NCBI RefSeq assembly: GCF_035916755.1
Contig: NZ_JAYWIX010000005.1
Location: 1 to 64,000 of the forward strand
Length of the DNA: 64,000 nt
Source: Rothia sp035916755
Lineage (GTDB): Bacteria; Actinomycetota; Actinomycetes; Actinomycetales; Micrococcaceae
Reading direction: 5' to 3'
Position 1 is the first letter of the stretch. Every line of letters begins with the position of its first letter. Below the pieces are notes generated by a model. The model saw nothing but the letters and a program-made list of their open reading frames with translations, was not told the DNA's origin and searched no databases. Below are positions 8,194 through 17,307 of this stretch, piece by piece. The position numbers and the translations under genes were made by a program.

Positions 8194-10089
8194 TTAGTCT
8201 TGGCCTTGCATTTTGCTGCGACGGCGGAGTTCGAGGGTAAGGAGTTGCTGTTGAATCTCCCGGTAGGCCTCGGCGTCGTTCTGGGGCGAGAGGCGCTGAA
8301 GCTGCATCAGGAGATCCGATTTCTGCCGGGTGATTTCTTGTTCGAAGAGGCGGTTGAGTATGTCGCGGGAGTAGCGATTGAGTTGGTCGTCGGTGCGGGC
8401 GGGGATGGGGGCGACGGTGAGTTCTGCGATGAGCGCGTGGACGGGTTCGGGGGCGTAGGCGCGAACGGTATTGACCCAGGTAGCTCCGGGCTCAGGGGCG
8501 ATGGTGGAGGCTGCCCCAATGATGCCCTGGGCGATGCCACTGTGAGCCCGGTAGCGGTAGTGCACGGTGGCTAGTTCCTGCCACTGTTCGAGGGAGAGGT
8601 ACTGGGGGTACTGCAGCACGATTTCAAGCGCTTCACGTTCGGTGCGGGCTGCGGGATCACGCAAATCGGGCAGCTCGTAGGGGTCTTCTACGGGGGCCGG
8701 TGCTTCTTCTGCTGCGATTCGGGCGGCGCCTGCAGCTTCGGCTCGCTGGCTGGCGGACGCCTGCGGGTTAGCTGCCGCTGCGCTAACGGCTCGCTGCACT
8801 TCGGCGGCGTCTAACCCTAACTGCCCTGAAACCTGCCGTACATAGGCTGGGCGCAGGGCAGCGTCCTTGATTCCGGCGATAATGGGCGCGATGGCGCGCA
8901 TGCCGCGCACGCGCCCCTCGAGAGTACCAAGGTCGTAGTTGGCGAGGGTGGCGTCGATGGCGAATTCGAAGAGCGGACGCCGGGAGGCGATGAGGGAGCG
9001 CACGGCGGCGTCCCCGCGGGCTAGGCGCAGGTCGCAGGGGTCCATGCCGTCTTTGGCGACGGCGACGAAGGTTTGAGCGACAAAACGCTGGTCTTCTGAG
9101 AAGGCAGCGAGGGCGGCTTTTTGGCCGGCGGCGTCGCCGTCGAAGGTGAAGATGACTTCGCCGCCGGTGCCGTCGTCGGAGATGAGGCGGCGCACGATTT
9201 TGATGTGGTCGGTGCCAAAGGCGGTGCCGCAGGTGGCCACGGCGGTATCGATACCGGCCAGCTGGGCTGCCATGACGTCGGTGTAGCCCTCAACCACCAC
9301 AATCTGCTTCTTCTTGGCGATAGGGCGTTTGGCCAGGTCAAGCCCGTAGAGCACCTGCGATTTTTTATAGAGGGCGGTCTCGGGGGTGTTGAGGTATTTA
9401 GGCCCCTGGTCGTCGTCGAAGAGGCGGCGAGCGCCGAAGCCGATGGTTTCTCCGGTGATGTTACGGATAGGCCAGATGATGCGCCCGCGGAAACGGTCGT
9501 AGAGGCCCCGCTGCCCTTCTGAGAACATGCCGGTTTCGCGGAGTTCCTCGGTGGTAAAGCCCTTGTTCATCAGGTATTTGAGCAGGTTGTCCCAGCCACG
9601 CGGGGCAAAGCCCACTCCGAATTTTTGGGTGGCTGCGGGGTCGAAGCCGCGGGCGCCGAGAAACTTTTGGGCTTCAACGGCGGCAGGGGTGTAGAGATTT
9701 TTTTGGAAGAACTCCGTTGCAATCTTGTGGGCATCGAGCAGGCGCTGGCGGCGTCCTACCTCTTCGCGGCTCATCCCGTTACCCTGCTCATAGTGCAGTT
9801 CGTAGCCGATGCGGGCGGCGAGTTTTTCGACGGTTTCGGTGAAGGAGGTGTGGTCCATTTCCATGAGGAAACTGATCACATCGCCCGATTCGCCGCAGCC
9901 GAAGCAGTGGTAGGTGCCCATCTGGGGGCGCACGTGGAAGCTCGGGGTGCGTTCATCGTGGAAGGGGCACAGGCCCTTGAAAGAGCCGATACCGGCGGAT
10001 TTGAGGGTTACATACCCTTCGATGATTTCGCGGATGTCGGTGCGCGAGCGCACCTCGTCAATGTCTTCTCGTTTGATTAAGCCTGCCAC
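8194..10089 (-). CDS. dnaG: DNA primase DnaG
   Basis: Makes RNA primers at the replication fork. Seen from the N-terminus: CHC2 zinc finger (CPFH...CFGCGESGD, residues 40-65), the RNA-polymerase core with the EGYTDV Toprim motif near 267, and a C-terminal helicase-interaction region. I chose GTG 10089 (VAGLIKREDIDEV), which matches how related Micrococcaceae primases begin. An ATG at 10155 would add 22 unrelated residues and overlap dgt. No clear Shine-Dalgarno precedes the GTG, so translation may be coupled to dgt, which ends 43 bp upstream. 631 aa is normal for the family. Confidence 0.95.
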   Translation of the reverse strand: MAGLIKREDIDEVRSRTDIREIIEGYVTLKSAGIGSFKGLCPFHDERTPSFHVRPQMGTYHCFGCGESGDVISFLMEMDHTSFTETVEKLAARIGYELHYEQGNGMSREEVGRRQRLLDAHKIATEFFQKNLYTPAAVEAQKFLGARGFDPAATQKFGVGFAPRGWDNLLKYLMNKGFTTEELRETGMFSEGQRGLYDRFRGRIIWPIRNITGETIGFGARRLFDDDQGPKYLNTPETALYKKSQVLYGLDLAKRPIAKKKQIVVVEGYTDVMAAQLAGIDTAVATCGTAFGTDHIKIVRRLISDDGTGGEVIFTFDGDAAGQKAALAAFSEDQRFVAQTFVAVAKDGMDPCDLRLARGDAAVRSLIASRRPLFEFAIDATLANYDLGTLEGRVRGMRAIAPIIAGIKDAALRPAYVRQVSGQLGLDAAEVQRAVSAAAANPQASASQRAEAAGAARIAAEEAPAPVEDPYELPDLRDPAARTEREALEIVLQYPQYLSLEQWQELATVHYRYRAHSGIAQGIIGAASTIAPEPGATWVNTVRAYAPEPVHALIAELTVAPIPARTDDQLNRYSRDILNRLFEQEITRQKSDLLMQLQRLSPQNDAEAYREIQQQLLTLELRRRSKMQGQD

Positions 10090-10132
10090 GGGTTCAATTT
10101 TAGTCTGGGCCGTCAAGCCGGCGGGTTTTGGC

Positions 10133-11470
10133 TTACCACAGCGGTTTGTCGCCAACCGCCCAGTGGGTTCCTGTGATTCGTTTGAAGAGGGCGACCGCGG
10201 AGCGGTCGGTCAGGCAGGCGACCTGGTCAATCACCAGTCGCAGGCGGGCGGTATCGTCGTTGCGTCCCAGTTCCTGCAGGTCGGCGGCAAAGACCGGGTC
10301 GAGGTAGTTGGGGTTATCAAAGAGGGCGTGCACCAGGAATTCAAGGATCTCCTGCTGGTTCCCCTCAGTTGTCTGCGCGGCTGCCGCATCGCGGGGAGCC
10401 ATCACAAAAGCTGTGGCTATGCCCTTGAGCACGGCGATTTCGTGCTCGGTTTCTTCGGGCACCACCAGCTGGGCCTGGTAGCGGGTGAGTGGTTCGTCCC
10501 CGTAGACGTCGCGGGTTGCCAGCATGGCGCTGGCAGCAAAACGCCCAATGAGTTTAGAAGTAAGGGCCTTAAAAGCCGCCATAGACGAGCGGGTCCCCGT
10601 CATATTCGGCACCCAACGGTTGAGGTTCTCTAAGCGGGTCAGGGCTTTATCAAGGGTGGCATCCTCAGCCCCGGGCAGGTACCAGAGCCGGGTTTTGTCG
10701 AAAACCTGCTGGCGGGCGTCCGCCTTTTTCAGGTCATCGAGCTGCACGTGCCCACCGAAAACGGCGTCCTCAACATCGTGCACGGAGTAGGAGATATCGT
10801 CGGCGAGGTCCATGACCTGGGCTTCCAGGCATTTTTGGGTGGGAGCAGCCCCGGCTTCAGTAGCCCCGGCGCGGAGCCAGTCAAAGACGGGTAGATCGTC
10901 GGTGTAGACGCCAAATTTGCGGTTGGGTTTACCGTCGGTTCGGGCGGGGGCGTTGGCGCGGGTCCAGGGGTACTTGCAGGTTGCGTCCAAGGACGCCCGG
11001 GTCAGGTTTAGCCCGGCAGAACCGCCATCGTGCCTAATCACCTTGGGTTCAAGGCGGGTGAGCAGTCGCAGTGTCTGGGCGTTGCCCTCAAAACCACCGG
11101 CGTCCGCCGCTAGCCGGTCGAGGGCGGTTTCGCCGTTGTGCCCAAAGGGCGGGTGGCCCAGGTCGTGGGAGAGGCAGGCGGTATCGACTACATCGGGGTC
11201 GCAGCCCAGCATGCGCCCCAGCTCGCGGCCGATCTGGGCGACTTCGAGGGAGTGGGTCAGGCGGGTGCGCACAAAGTCGTCGGTGTCGGGGTCAACCACC
11301 TGGGTTTTAGCACCCAGACGGCGCAGGGCGGACGAATGCAGCACGCGGGCCCGATCGCGTTCAAAGGGTGAGCGGTAGACAAACTTGTGATGCTCGGGAA
11401 CCCAGCGTTCGGCGTCCGCTGCGCTATAGCCGGGGGTGGGGGCCTGCTCGGGGGTGAAGGTGCTGCTCAT
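10133..11470 (-). CDS. dgt: Deoxyguanosinetriphosphate triphosphohydrolase-like protein
   Basis: A 445-aa HD-superfamily dNTP triphosphohydrolase that removes triphosphate from dNTPs. Metal ligands are visible: His in RLTHSLEVA (near 72), the HD pair in CLSHDLGHPPFGHNGE (near 103), and the later Asp in DLADDISYSVHD. The region after residue 380 matches the family tail. It is immediately upstream of dnaG, a common actinobacterial pairing that links nucleotide-pool control with replication. Confidence 0.93.
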   Translation of the reverse strand: MSSTFTPEQAPTPGYSAADAERWVPEHHKFVYRSPFERDRARVLHSSALRRLGAKTQVVDPDTDDFVRTRLTHSLEVAQIGRELGRMLGCDPDVVDTACLSHDLGHPPFGHNGETALDRLAADAGGFEGNAQTLRLLTRLEPKVIRHDGGSAGLNLTRASLDATCKYPWTRANAPARTDGKPNRKFGVYTDDLPVFDWLRAGATEAGAAPTQKCLEAQVMDLADDISYSVHDVEDAVFGGHVQLDDLKKADARQQVFDKTRLWYLPGAEDATLDKALTRLENLNRWVPNMTGTRSSMAAFKALTSKLIGRFAASAMLATRDVYGDEPLTRYQAQLVVPEETEHEIAVLKGIATAFVMAPRDAAAAQTTEGNQQEILEFLVHALFDNPNYLDPVFAADLQELGRNDDTARLRLVIDQVACLTDRSAVALFKRITGTHWAVGDKPLW

Positions 11471-11518
11471 GGATCTCGTCTTTTCTCTACCGGTTCAATC
11501 TAGGCCTGGGGTTCCAGT

Positions 11519-12079
11519 TTAGAGGTCATCGCCCTGGTCGAGGCCGTACTCAGCGGGCCAGGTGACCTCGCCTGAGATAGGCGGGTAGTCGGGGGTGAGG
11601 TTGATGAGTTGCAAGGCCTCTGCCAGGGCAGCCGGCTCAAGGCCATCGATGACGGCGCGCACCCCGTGGCGGGCTGCCGCCTCGAACCCGAAACGGCTGT
11701 AGTAGGCAGGCTCACCGAGCACCAGCAGGCTGGTGGGTGCATTGCTGGCCTGGGCGGACGCCGCCGCGCGGGCTAGAGCTTCACCGACCAGGGCGGTGCC
11801 CACTCCCCTCCCCTGATAATCAGGGTGGACAGCCAGGGGCGCGAGCGCGCAGGCAGGCCAGGACCCTACCCAGCAGCGGCTAATGAGAATGTAGCCGATG
11901 AGAGCACCGGTGACGGTGTCGCGGGCGGTCAGGGAAATTCCCGGTTCCCAGGCGTTGGAGTTGCCGCGCAGGGCATCGACCAGGTCGGCCTCGTAGCTGG
12001 TCTCAAAGGCAGCCAGGAGCAGGTCACGAATTTCTGCGGCATCGGCCGGGGTTTCAGGGCTCAGGGCATGGGTCGTCAT
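11519..12079 (-). CDS. GNAT N-acetyltransferase
   Basis: A 186-aa single-domain acetyltransferase. The acetyl-CoA loop is QGRGVGTALVGEAL (near 98-111), after the beta-4 strand LAPLAVHPDY. The SRFGFE segment near 142 is typical of the YhbS-like group. The substrate is unknown. It is the last gene before the palindrome-bounded AT-rich block. Confidence 0.85.
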   Translation of the reverse strand: MTTHALSPETPADAAEIRDLLLAAFETSYEADLVDALRGNSNAWEPGISLTARDTVTGALIGYILISRCWVGSWPACALAPLAVHPDYQGRGVGTALVGEALARAAASAQASNAPTSLLVLGEPAYYSRFGFEAAARHGVRAVIDGLEPAALAEALQLINLTPDYPPISGEVTWPAEYGLDQGDDL

Positions 12080-12183
12080 GCCTTTAAGTCTAGAGGGTAC
12101 GCCCAGGCCGGGACGTGCGCCCCGCCTCCACCTGCCTAACGCGTAAGGGGAGGGGCGCGTCCGCCCCTATGCTTTATGTCAGT

Positions 12184-12249
12184 GTCCACAAAAATCGCGC
12201 AGGGCCCACGAGCATTGTGAGCCCCGCGCGATTCTTATAAGCGCTGTCT
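12184..12249. repeat. Palindromic repeat family 1, copy 1
   Basis: Imperfect 19-bp arms (12191-12209 and 12217-12235) around a 7-nt loop, then the conserved tail GATTCTTATAAGCGCTGT. It abuts the stop of the tusA-like gene. Same family and orientation as 13676 and 16753, and the most diverged of the three. Confidence 0.85.
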
Positions 12250-12251
12250 AA

Positions 12252-12479
12252 TTAAGCCTTGATAACCGTGATACTCCACTCAGCAGGGCCGCGCTTCACA
12301 AAGTCTTTCGTTCCGTAACCGTTCTCAGCTGCCCACCTCGGAATTGCTTCCGTGCCCTGGGTGCAGTCAAAGTTAATAACCAGTTCGTCGCCGGAGCTAA
12401 GCTCAGCCATGGCTGCTTTGGCTTCTTGGACGGGGAAAGGGCAAATCAGACCATCTGTTTCGAGGATTCGCTGTGCCAT
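12252..12479 (-). CDS. tsuB: TusA/SirA-family sulfur carrier (TsuB-like)
   Basis: A 75-aa TusA-family protein. The active-site CPFPV (Cys near 13) sits where the family keeps its sulfur-carrying CPxP cysteine, and the beta-alpha-beta fold is of standard length. It is encoded 9 bp after a YeeE/YedE membrane protein, the known TsuA-TsuB arrangement in which TsuB accepts sulfur from imported thiosulfate. The symbol rests on that context and not on sequence alone. Confidence 0.85.
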   Translation of the reverse strand: MAQRILETDGLICPFPVQEAKAAMAELSSGDELVINFDCTQGTEAIPRWAAENGYGTKDFVKRGPAEWSITVIKA

Positions 12480-12488
12480 AGTGACTCC

Positions 12489-13553
12489 TTAGGATTTAAC
12501 AAGTTGAAAACGATTGACGATAAAGATTCTTGCAGCAAGGCCAGCGCCCAGCAGCATAGCGACGAAGGCTACCCAACCCTGCCATGAGAACATAGATGTT
12601 TCGACCAGGCCGTTACCGATGGTACAACCTCCAGCCCATGCAGCACCCCATCCCATCAAGGCACCGCCGAGAATTGATTTCACGAGAATGTCAGCGCTAG
12701 GTACACGAATTTTGAACTCTCCGCTTGCCTTAGCTGCAATGAAGGAACCTAGGAGAATCCCTAGAACTAGGAAAAGGCCCCAGTCAACATAGTCAGTGTC
12801 ACCCGTCGTCAGAAAAGCTGTGAGGTTAGCGCTAGGACCGGTGATGCCAAGACCCCATTGACGTCCGGTTGCCCAGCTCAAGGGCCAGGCAATAAGAGCG
12901 ATGAGGCCGATGATAGCGCCTGTGATGTAAGGGTTCCAGGCTTTTTCAAAGAGGATATGAGCTAAACCGGTCTTCTCGGCAGGCAGGGTAGCGACGGGCA
13001 GTTTAGGCCGGGTGAGGTTACGGTAGACCCAGATTCCGGTGATAAGAACCAAGAGGCCAACAAGAACCCAGGGAGAAACGCCAAGACTCTGGTAAATCGT
13101 CGCATTCTCAGTCACGCCCCAGGACTGTACGGTTTTGGTGCTTTGTCCTAGCGGCCCGAATTTGAAAATAGCGGCAAAGAGAGCGTAGAAGATGAGGGCA
13201 AACCAAGACCCTACCAGGCCTTCACCCGCGCGGTAGTAGGTACCCGTCGCGCATCCCCCGGCAAGGAGCATACCGATTCCAAAGATGAACCCACCCACCA
13301 CAGTGGCGAAAGGGGCAAAGGCACTAGCTACGGTTTCGGTAGGCAGGTAGCCCGTGCTGTTAAAAAGAGCTAGTCCTATAGCTTGGACGCTAATAGCTAC
13401 GAAAAGGGCTCCAAGCCACCAGGTATTTTTAGCAACCCAAACATCACGAAAAGCACCGGTGACGCAGAACCGACCGCGCTGAAGCACAAAACCTAGGGCG
13501 GCACCCACAAAGAGACCTGAAATAAGCATGTGCTCCATGCTAGGTGCAGACAT
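12489..13553 (-). CDS. tsuA: YeeE/YedE-family thiosulfate transporter (TsuA-like)
   Basis: A 354-aa membrane protein with about nine hydrophobic segments. The three conserved cysteines of thiosulfate-importing TsuA are visible: GRFCVTGAF (near 30), GGCATGTYYRAGEG (near 101) and GGCTIGNGLVETS (near 312). They line the pathway that passes thiosulfate to the TusA partner encoded just downstream. ATG at 13553. Confidence 0.88.
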   Translation of the reverse strand: MSAPSMEHMLISGLFVGAALGFVLQRGRFCVTGAFRDVWVAKNTWWLGALFVAISVQAIGLALFNSTGYLPTETVASAFAPFATVVGGFIFGIGMLLAGGCATGTYYRAGEGLVGSWFALIFYALFAAIFKFGPLGQSTKTVQSWGVTENATIYQSLGVSPWVLVGLLVLITGIWVYRNLTRPKLPVATLPAEKTGLAHILFEKAWNPYITGAIIGLIALIAWPLSWATGRQWGLGITGPSANLTAFLTTGDTDYVDWGLFLVLGILLGSFIAAKASGEFKIRVPSADILVKSILGGALMGWGAAWAGGCTIGNGLVETSMFSWQGWVAFVAMLLGAGLAARIFIVNRFQLVKS

Positions 13554-13675
13554 TAGGGCCGGTAAATATAACGTTCATCTGGGGAAACCTAAGGAAACAG
13601 TTCGCAATACCGGTTTGATTCTCTCGTCCATCGGCAGTAAGAGTGACCATGTTCTTCAACGCCCAACACATTACT

Positions 13676-13742
13676 GCCCACAAGAATCGCGTAGGGCCCA
13701 CAAGCGTCGTGGGCCCTGAGCGATTCTGATAAGCACTGTTTA
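13676..13742. repeat. Palindromic repeat family 1, copy 2
   Basis: 19-bp arms at 13683-13701 and 13709-13727, 7-nt loop, tail GATTCTGATAAGCACTGTT. The tail runs into the stop codon of the DUF6176 gene. Confidence 0.9.
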
Positions 13743-14102
13743 CTGCGACAGCGGCCGCATGGATGCCAGGACGCGGTCAGGTAGCATGTGCACGCGCGGC
13801 GACAGATCTTGGGGCGGGTACGTAGAATCGATACATTCACGCCAGTACTCGATGTGTTTTTCGTCCAACCAGTGCTCAGACTCAGTAACCTTCTGTTCTA
13901 AGCCTGCCTCCCCACGCACCGAGTACCAGTAGAGGTAATCGACGCCTTCAATAGTTTCAGCAAAGATTGTCTCAACATACATGTGCTCAGGCTCTAGTGT
14001 TTCTTTGACCGAATCCATGTTTTCATTGAGGAAAAGCATCCACTCATCGACCTTATGTCGCTTGCCCGGTTTTACCCGAAATCGGGTCAGTTCAATCTGC
14101 AT
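13740..14102 (-). CDS. DUF6176-family protein
   Basis: A 120-aa soluble protein beginning MQIELTRFRVKPGKRHKVDEW, which resembles the uncharacterised DUF6176 group (alpha/beta, probably a ferredoxin-like or dimeric barrel fold rich in Trp and Tyr). No catalytic motif is evident. It ends inside palindrome copy 2 and lies 36 bp downstream of gltS. Confidence 0.7.
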   Translation of the reverse strand: MQIELTRFRVKPGKRHKVDEWMLFLNENMDSVKETLEPEHMYVETIFAETIEGVDYLYWYSVRGEAGLEQKVTESEHWLDEKHIEYWRECIDSTYPPQDLSPRVHMLPDRVLASMRPLSQ

Positions 14103-14138
14103 ACCATGATTCTATCCAGGCTGTTCTTAGCTCCAGGG

Positions 14139-15485
14139 TCACCTCTTCATCCGCGAATGTGCGTTATACCCGCCCCTCGCCAATATAAAGAGCGCAACAA
14201 TAGCAATCACTGTGACCAGCCCCCAGATTCCAGCAACAGTCCATGAAGCACCAGCAACGACTAAAGCCGGAATAAAAGTAACTGCCAGAATCTCATTCTG
14301 ATTAAAAATCGAGAGCAAGGCGTAGTCTTCAAGCGTGCGGGACTTAAGTTTCGGGTCAACAATGCGCAGTAGAGCAATACCCTGTGCTAAGGCCCCTGTA
14401 GCCCAGCCCCACGTGAAAACTTGCTTCTCAAACCAGCCCTGATCAAGAACACGAGGAGCCAGCACCAACCCAAGGACCAGCAAAAGAACAAGACCCACGG
14501 CAAATAGAATAGTTAGCTGCACCCAGTAATCTGCTACTAAGCCAGGCTTAATAGAAGCAATACCAAAAACGATCAATACATCGGTAGCAGTGCCAGAAAT
14601 AGACTGCATCGTGGTTCGATCAACGAAATGGCCCAGCTTGAGCTTATCTATGCTCAGGCGAACGATGAGTCCCAAGATAAAAGCCAAGCTAAAAACAGGA
14701 ATCGAAACTGATGGAAAAAATCCTTTAAGATACTGCTGAGCCATATAGCCAATCGCGGTAATAGCAGCAATAACACCCAAATGAAAACCTAGGGTATCGA
14801 TTGAAGAACTAGAAAATACGTGTGTACCGATAGAGGGCCGCTTAGCTTTCTGAGGAAGAATTCCTGTTCGAATTTCCTCAGGTAACTCTTTAAGGCCTGC
14901 GAACTCTTCGACATAACCTTTTTTAGCGCCGTACTTAGCGATAATTACGCCGCCTAAAATCCCAATGAGTAGACCGACCGTTGCTGAGGTATAAGCTAAT
15001 GACTGTATCTCTTCTTGTCCGGCCTGAGTAAATACATCTCCTACTGCAGCTGCCGTGCCAAATCCACCAGCCCATCCGGAGAATAGAACCACTCCAAATG
15101 CTTCTGGGGTATCAAACAGAGGCCCCAGCAGTAAAAGGGTCAACAGAATACCTACAACAACTTGGGAGGAGTAGAGCAAGACTGTGTAACTCAAGAACTG
15201 CCCCAAAGGGCGTCCTAGCTTATTGAGGGTCAGGTCTGTTCCTAATGCGATACAGGCGAAGACTGCAGCAATAAGTACCGAGCCGTACGAACCAATCGTA
15301 CTTGAAAACGGTAACCAGTTAGCCCCGGCTGGCCCCAAAGCTAGCCCTAAAAATCCCGCAATAACGGGAGCCGGGATCATCAGTTCTTGAATAAATTTAA
15401 TGCGAGCTCGCAGTACGGTGCTGACCGTGAGCAGCAGCCCGATAATACCCAGGTCAATGACCAGAGCCCAGGGAGTAAAGTCCAT
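14139..15485 (-). CDS. gltS: Sodium/glutamate symporter (GltS family)
   Basis: A 448-aa membrane protein with ten or more hydrophobic segments in two halves around a hydrophilic loop (residues 205-240). The GWAGGFGTAAAVG loop near 140 and the GWATGALAQGIALLR loop near 365 are the family's two re-entrant signatures. It is more AT-rich than the neighbouring housekeeping genes. Glutamate is the family substrate; actual specificity is an inference. Confidence 0.85.
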   Translation of the reverse strand: MDFTPWALVIDLGIIGLLLTVSTVLRARIKFIQELMIPAPVIAGFLGLALGPAGANWLPFSSTIGSYGSVLIAAVFACIALGTDLTLNKLGRPLGQFLSYTVLLYSSQVVVGILLTLLLLGPLFDTPEAFGVVLFSGWAGGFGTAAAVGDVFTQAGQEEIQSLAYTSATVGLLIGILGGVIIAKYGAKKGYVEEFAGLKELPEEIRTGILPQKAKRPSIGTHVFSSSSIDTLGFHLGVIAAITAIGYMAQQYLKGFFPSVSIPVFSLAFILGLIVRLSIDKLKLGHFVDRTTMQSISGTATDVLIVFGIASIKPGLVADYWVQLTILFAVGLVLLLVLGLVLAPRVLDQGWFEKQVFTWGWATGALAQGIALLRIVDPKLKSRTLEDYALLSIFNQNEILAVTFIPALVVAGASWTVAGIWGLVTVIAIVALFILARGGYNAHSRMKR

Positions 15486-15557
15486 GGGAATCGCTCCTTT
15501 GCGTGTGGGGTGTGCGGTTTACTGTAGATATGGTTCAAGTTGTATTGCCGAGGAAAC

Positions 15558-16688
15558 CTATACCGAGGGTTCAAAGAAACGACTTAGGTTGAAGTTCTGT
15601 AATGAAAAAGCTGGTTCTTGGTCCTCAACTAAATCTGCGATGGCACGGCCGAGAGCCGGGGTTAATTTGAAGCCATGCCCAGAAAAAGCCGTAGCTACTA
15701 TGATTCGCCCCGAAAGACGATTGATAATCGGCCTGTGATCTTGAGAAAATAAATCCATGTGCATAGAGTGGCGGGCGGGCCCGTCTGTGACCCCTTTCAG
15801 ATACCGAGTAACTAATTGCGCAGGTTCTCGTAAAGCTGGGCCAGATGCTCGAGGTGGAAGCTCCCGCGGGGTAGGCACCTCAGAACGGTTACCAACGTTA
15901 CCTACCTTTACGGTCATCCCATCGAGACAAGGGAAACCATAGAGATGGGACCCATTTGATTCTCTAATAAAGCCAGGAAAGGAGCTGGGAGCATAGTCCG
16001 TAACACCATTAGTGATGTACCACCCCAAGCTAATGGGAACAATCGACACGTACGGGTCCAGTTCTGGCATAAGGGTCTTAGACCATACTCCTGTACAGAC
16101 GATAAGATGGTCAGCCTTATAGGTCTCTCGGACAGTGCGTACCTTAACTCCGCGGGCAGTTTCTTCGAAGCCTACAACTTCTTCGTGTGTATGCAGCTCT
16201 GCGCCTACCGCTTTCGCTTCTTGTTGCATTTGGTGCACAATAGCGTCTGAATACAGCACCCCACCTTGCTTATCGAGAATGCCAATCTCATCTGTGATAT
16301 CAGCGTGTTGGGGGTAGCGACGCCTCAGTTCTTCTGCATCGTATGCTTCGAAATCAATATGAAAGTTGTTGATAGAGTCTTGAACACCAATCAGCCCTGC
16401 ACCATCGGGATGGCCGATTGTAAGAGCCCCTGTTTGGTGAAAAAGTTTTGCGGGATGACGCGTATCCAGGTCGATGAAGTAGTTACGTGAATATTTGAGA
16501 AGCGGCACATACTCAGCTCCCTCGTGGTAGGCCATACGAAAAAGTCGAGATTCACCAGAGTATCCTCCGCGGTCATGCACCGGGGCGTACTGTTCAATTC
16601 CAAGCACTGAATGCCCACGAGTAGCTAGCTCCCCTGCAAGATACGAACCAATCGCTCCAAGACCCACAATAATCACTGAATACTTCAT
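15558..16688 (-). CDS. FAD-dependent oxidase, sarcosine oxidase/N-methyltryptophan oxidase-like
   Basis: A 376-aa flavoprotein. The N-terminal dinucleotide fold has GLGAIGSY and Glu37 in GIEQ. The family motif GYSGESRLFR (near 42-51) and the C-terminal FSGHGFKLTPALG (near 340) place it with monomeric sarcosine oxidase and N-methyltryptophan oxidase, which oxidise N-methyl amines to formaldehyde, amino acid and H2O2. Those enzymes bind FAD covalently through a Cys in a C-L-Y-T segment. Here the matching place reads HSMHMD, so FAD is probably non-covalent. It is AT-rich and lies 72 bp upstream of gltS on the same strand. Confidence 0.8.
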   Translation of the reverse strand: MKYSVIIVGLGAIGSYLAGELATRGHSVLGIEQYAPVHDRGGYSGESRLFRMAYHEGAEYVPLLKYSRNYFIDLDTRHPAKLFHQTGALTIGHPDGAGLIGVQDSINNFHIDFEAYDAEELRRRYPQHADITDEIGILDKQGGVLYSDAIVHQMQQEAKAVGAELHTHEEVVGFEETARGVKVRTVRETYKADHLIVCTGVWSKTLMPELDPYVSIVPISLGWYITNGVTDYAPSSFPGFIRESNGSHLYGFPCLDGMTVKVGNVGNRSEVPTPRELPPRASGPALREPAQLVTRYLKGVTDGPARHSMHMDLFSQDHRPIINRLSGRIIVATAFSGHGFKLTPALGRAIADLVEDQEPAFSLQNFNLSRFFEPSV

Positions 16689-16752
16689 GTGTCACAGGTT
16701 ACACGTTTGGCTTTTGTTAATAAATTTCCCCGCGCTTATATTTCACAAATCC

Positions 16753-16817
16753 AGCGCCCACAAGAATCGCGCAGGGCCCACAAGCGCCGTGGGCCCTACG
16801 CGATTCTGATAAGCACT
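16753..16817. repeat. Palindromic repeat family 1, copy 3
   Basis: 19-bp arms at 16763-16781 and 16789-16807 with one mismatch and a 7-nt loop, tail GATAAGCACT. It lies between divergent genes (solA-like start at 16688, TM2 gene start at 16866), so it cannot serve as a terminator for either. Confidence 0.9.
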
Positions 16818-16865
16818 CAAGTAACCTGTGGTGTTAGAACCTACCGGGCGGTACAGTCATGTTCT

Positions 16866-17285
16866 ATGAGCGAGAAGTATGTACCCAACTACGGCGACCT
16901 GGAGCGCTTTCGATACGAGAGACTTATCCGCACCAAGTCCAGGGCCTACCAGATGGCTTGCTGGCAGGGTTACCTGGGCACCCACGAGTTCTTTCTGGGC
17001 AACGCCTTCAAAGGCTGGGCGACGCTCCTTCTCACGATGGCGGCCGCTGGCCTACTCGTCTACGAGTGGATACTTGGGCTTCTCCTGCTCATCGTCGTCA
17101 TCTGCCTCAATATCACGGCGGTACGGGCTATCGCCGCGTCAGATCCAGCCAGCGACATCTACGGTGAAGAGTGCGGAGCCGTCTTTCATAGCCTCCACAT
17201 GCTGAGTTCCTTCTCCATCGTGTGGGACATGAACCTTTGGAAGGGCAAAACTCCCACCGACCCTCCGCCACCCGACATGGACTAG
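16866..17285 (+). CDS. TM2-domain membrane protein
   Basis: A 139-aa protein. ATG at 16866 opens MSEKYVPNYGD. Residues 28-85 form a TM2-like module: a short first segment with GYLGTHEFFLGN (the family's G-x-H-x-F-Y-x-G pattern) followed by two hydrophobic helices (about 48-66 and 67-85). The C-terminus is Pro/Asp-rich. Function unknown. It ends 22 bp from the convergent dusB stop. Confidence 0.75.
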   Translation: MSEKYVPNYGDLERFRYERLIRTKSRAYQMACWQGYLGTHEFFLGNAFKGWATLLLTMAAAGLLVYEWILGLLLLIVVICLNITAVRAIAASDPASDIYGEECGAVFHSLHMLSSFSIVWDMNLWKGKTPTDPPPPDMD

Positions 17286-17307
17286 CCGGGCACGGGCGTC
17301 CGCTCCC

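Noticed and set aside
10090..10155. Upstream ATG (10155) for dnaG
   Set aside because: The added 22 residues match nothing in primases and overlap dgt; GTG 10089 gives the conserved MAGLI-type start.
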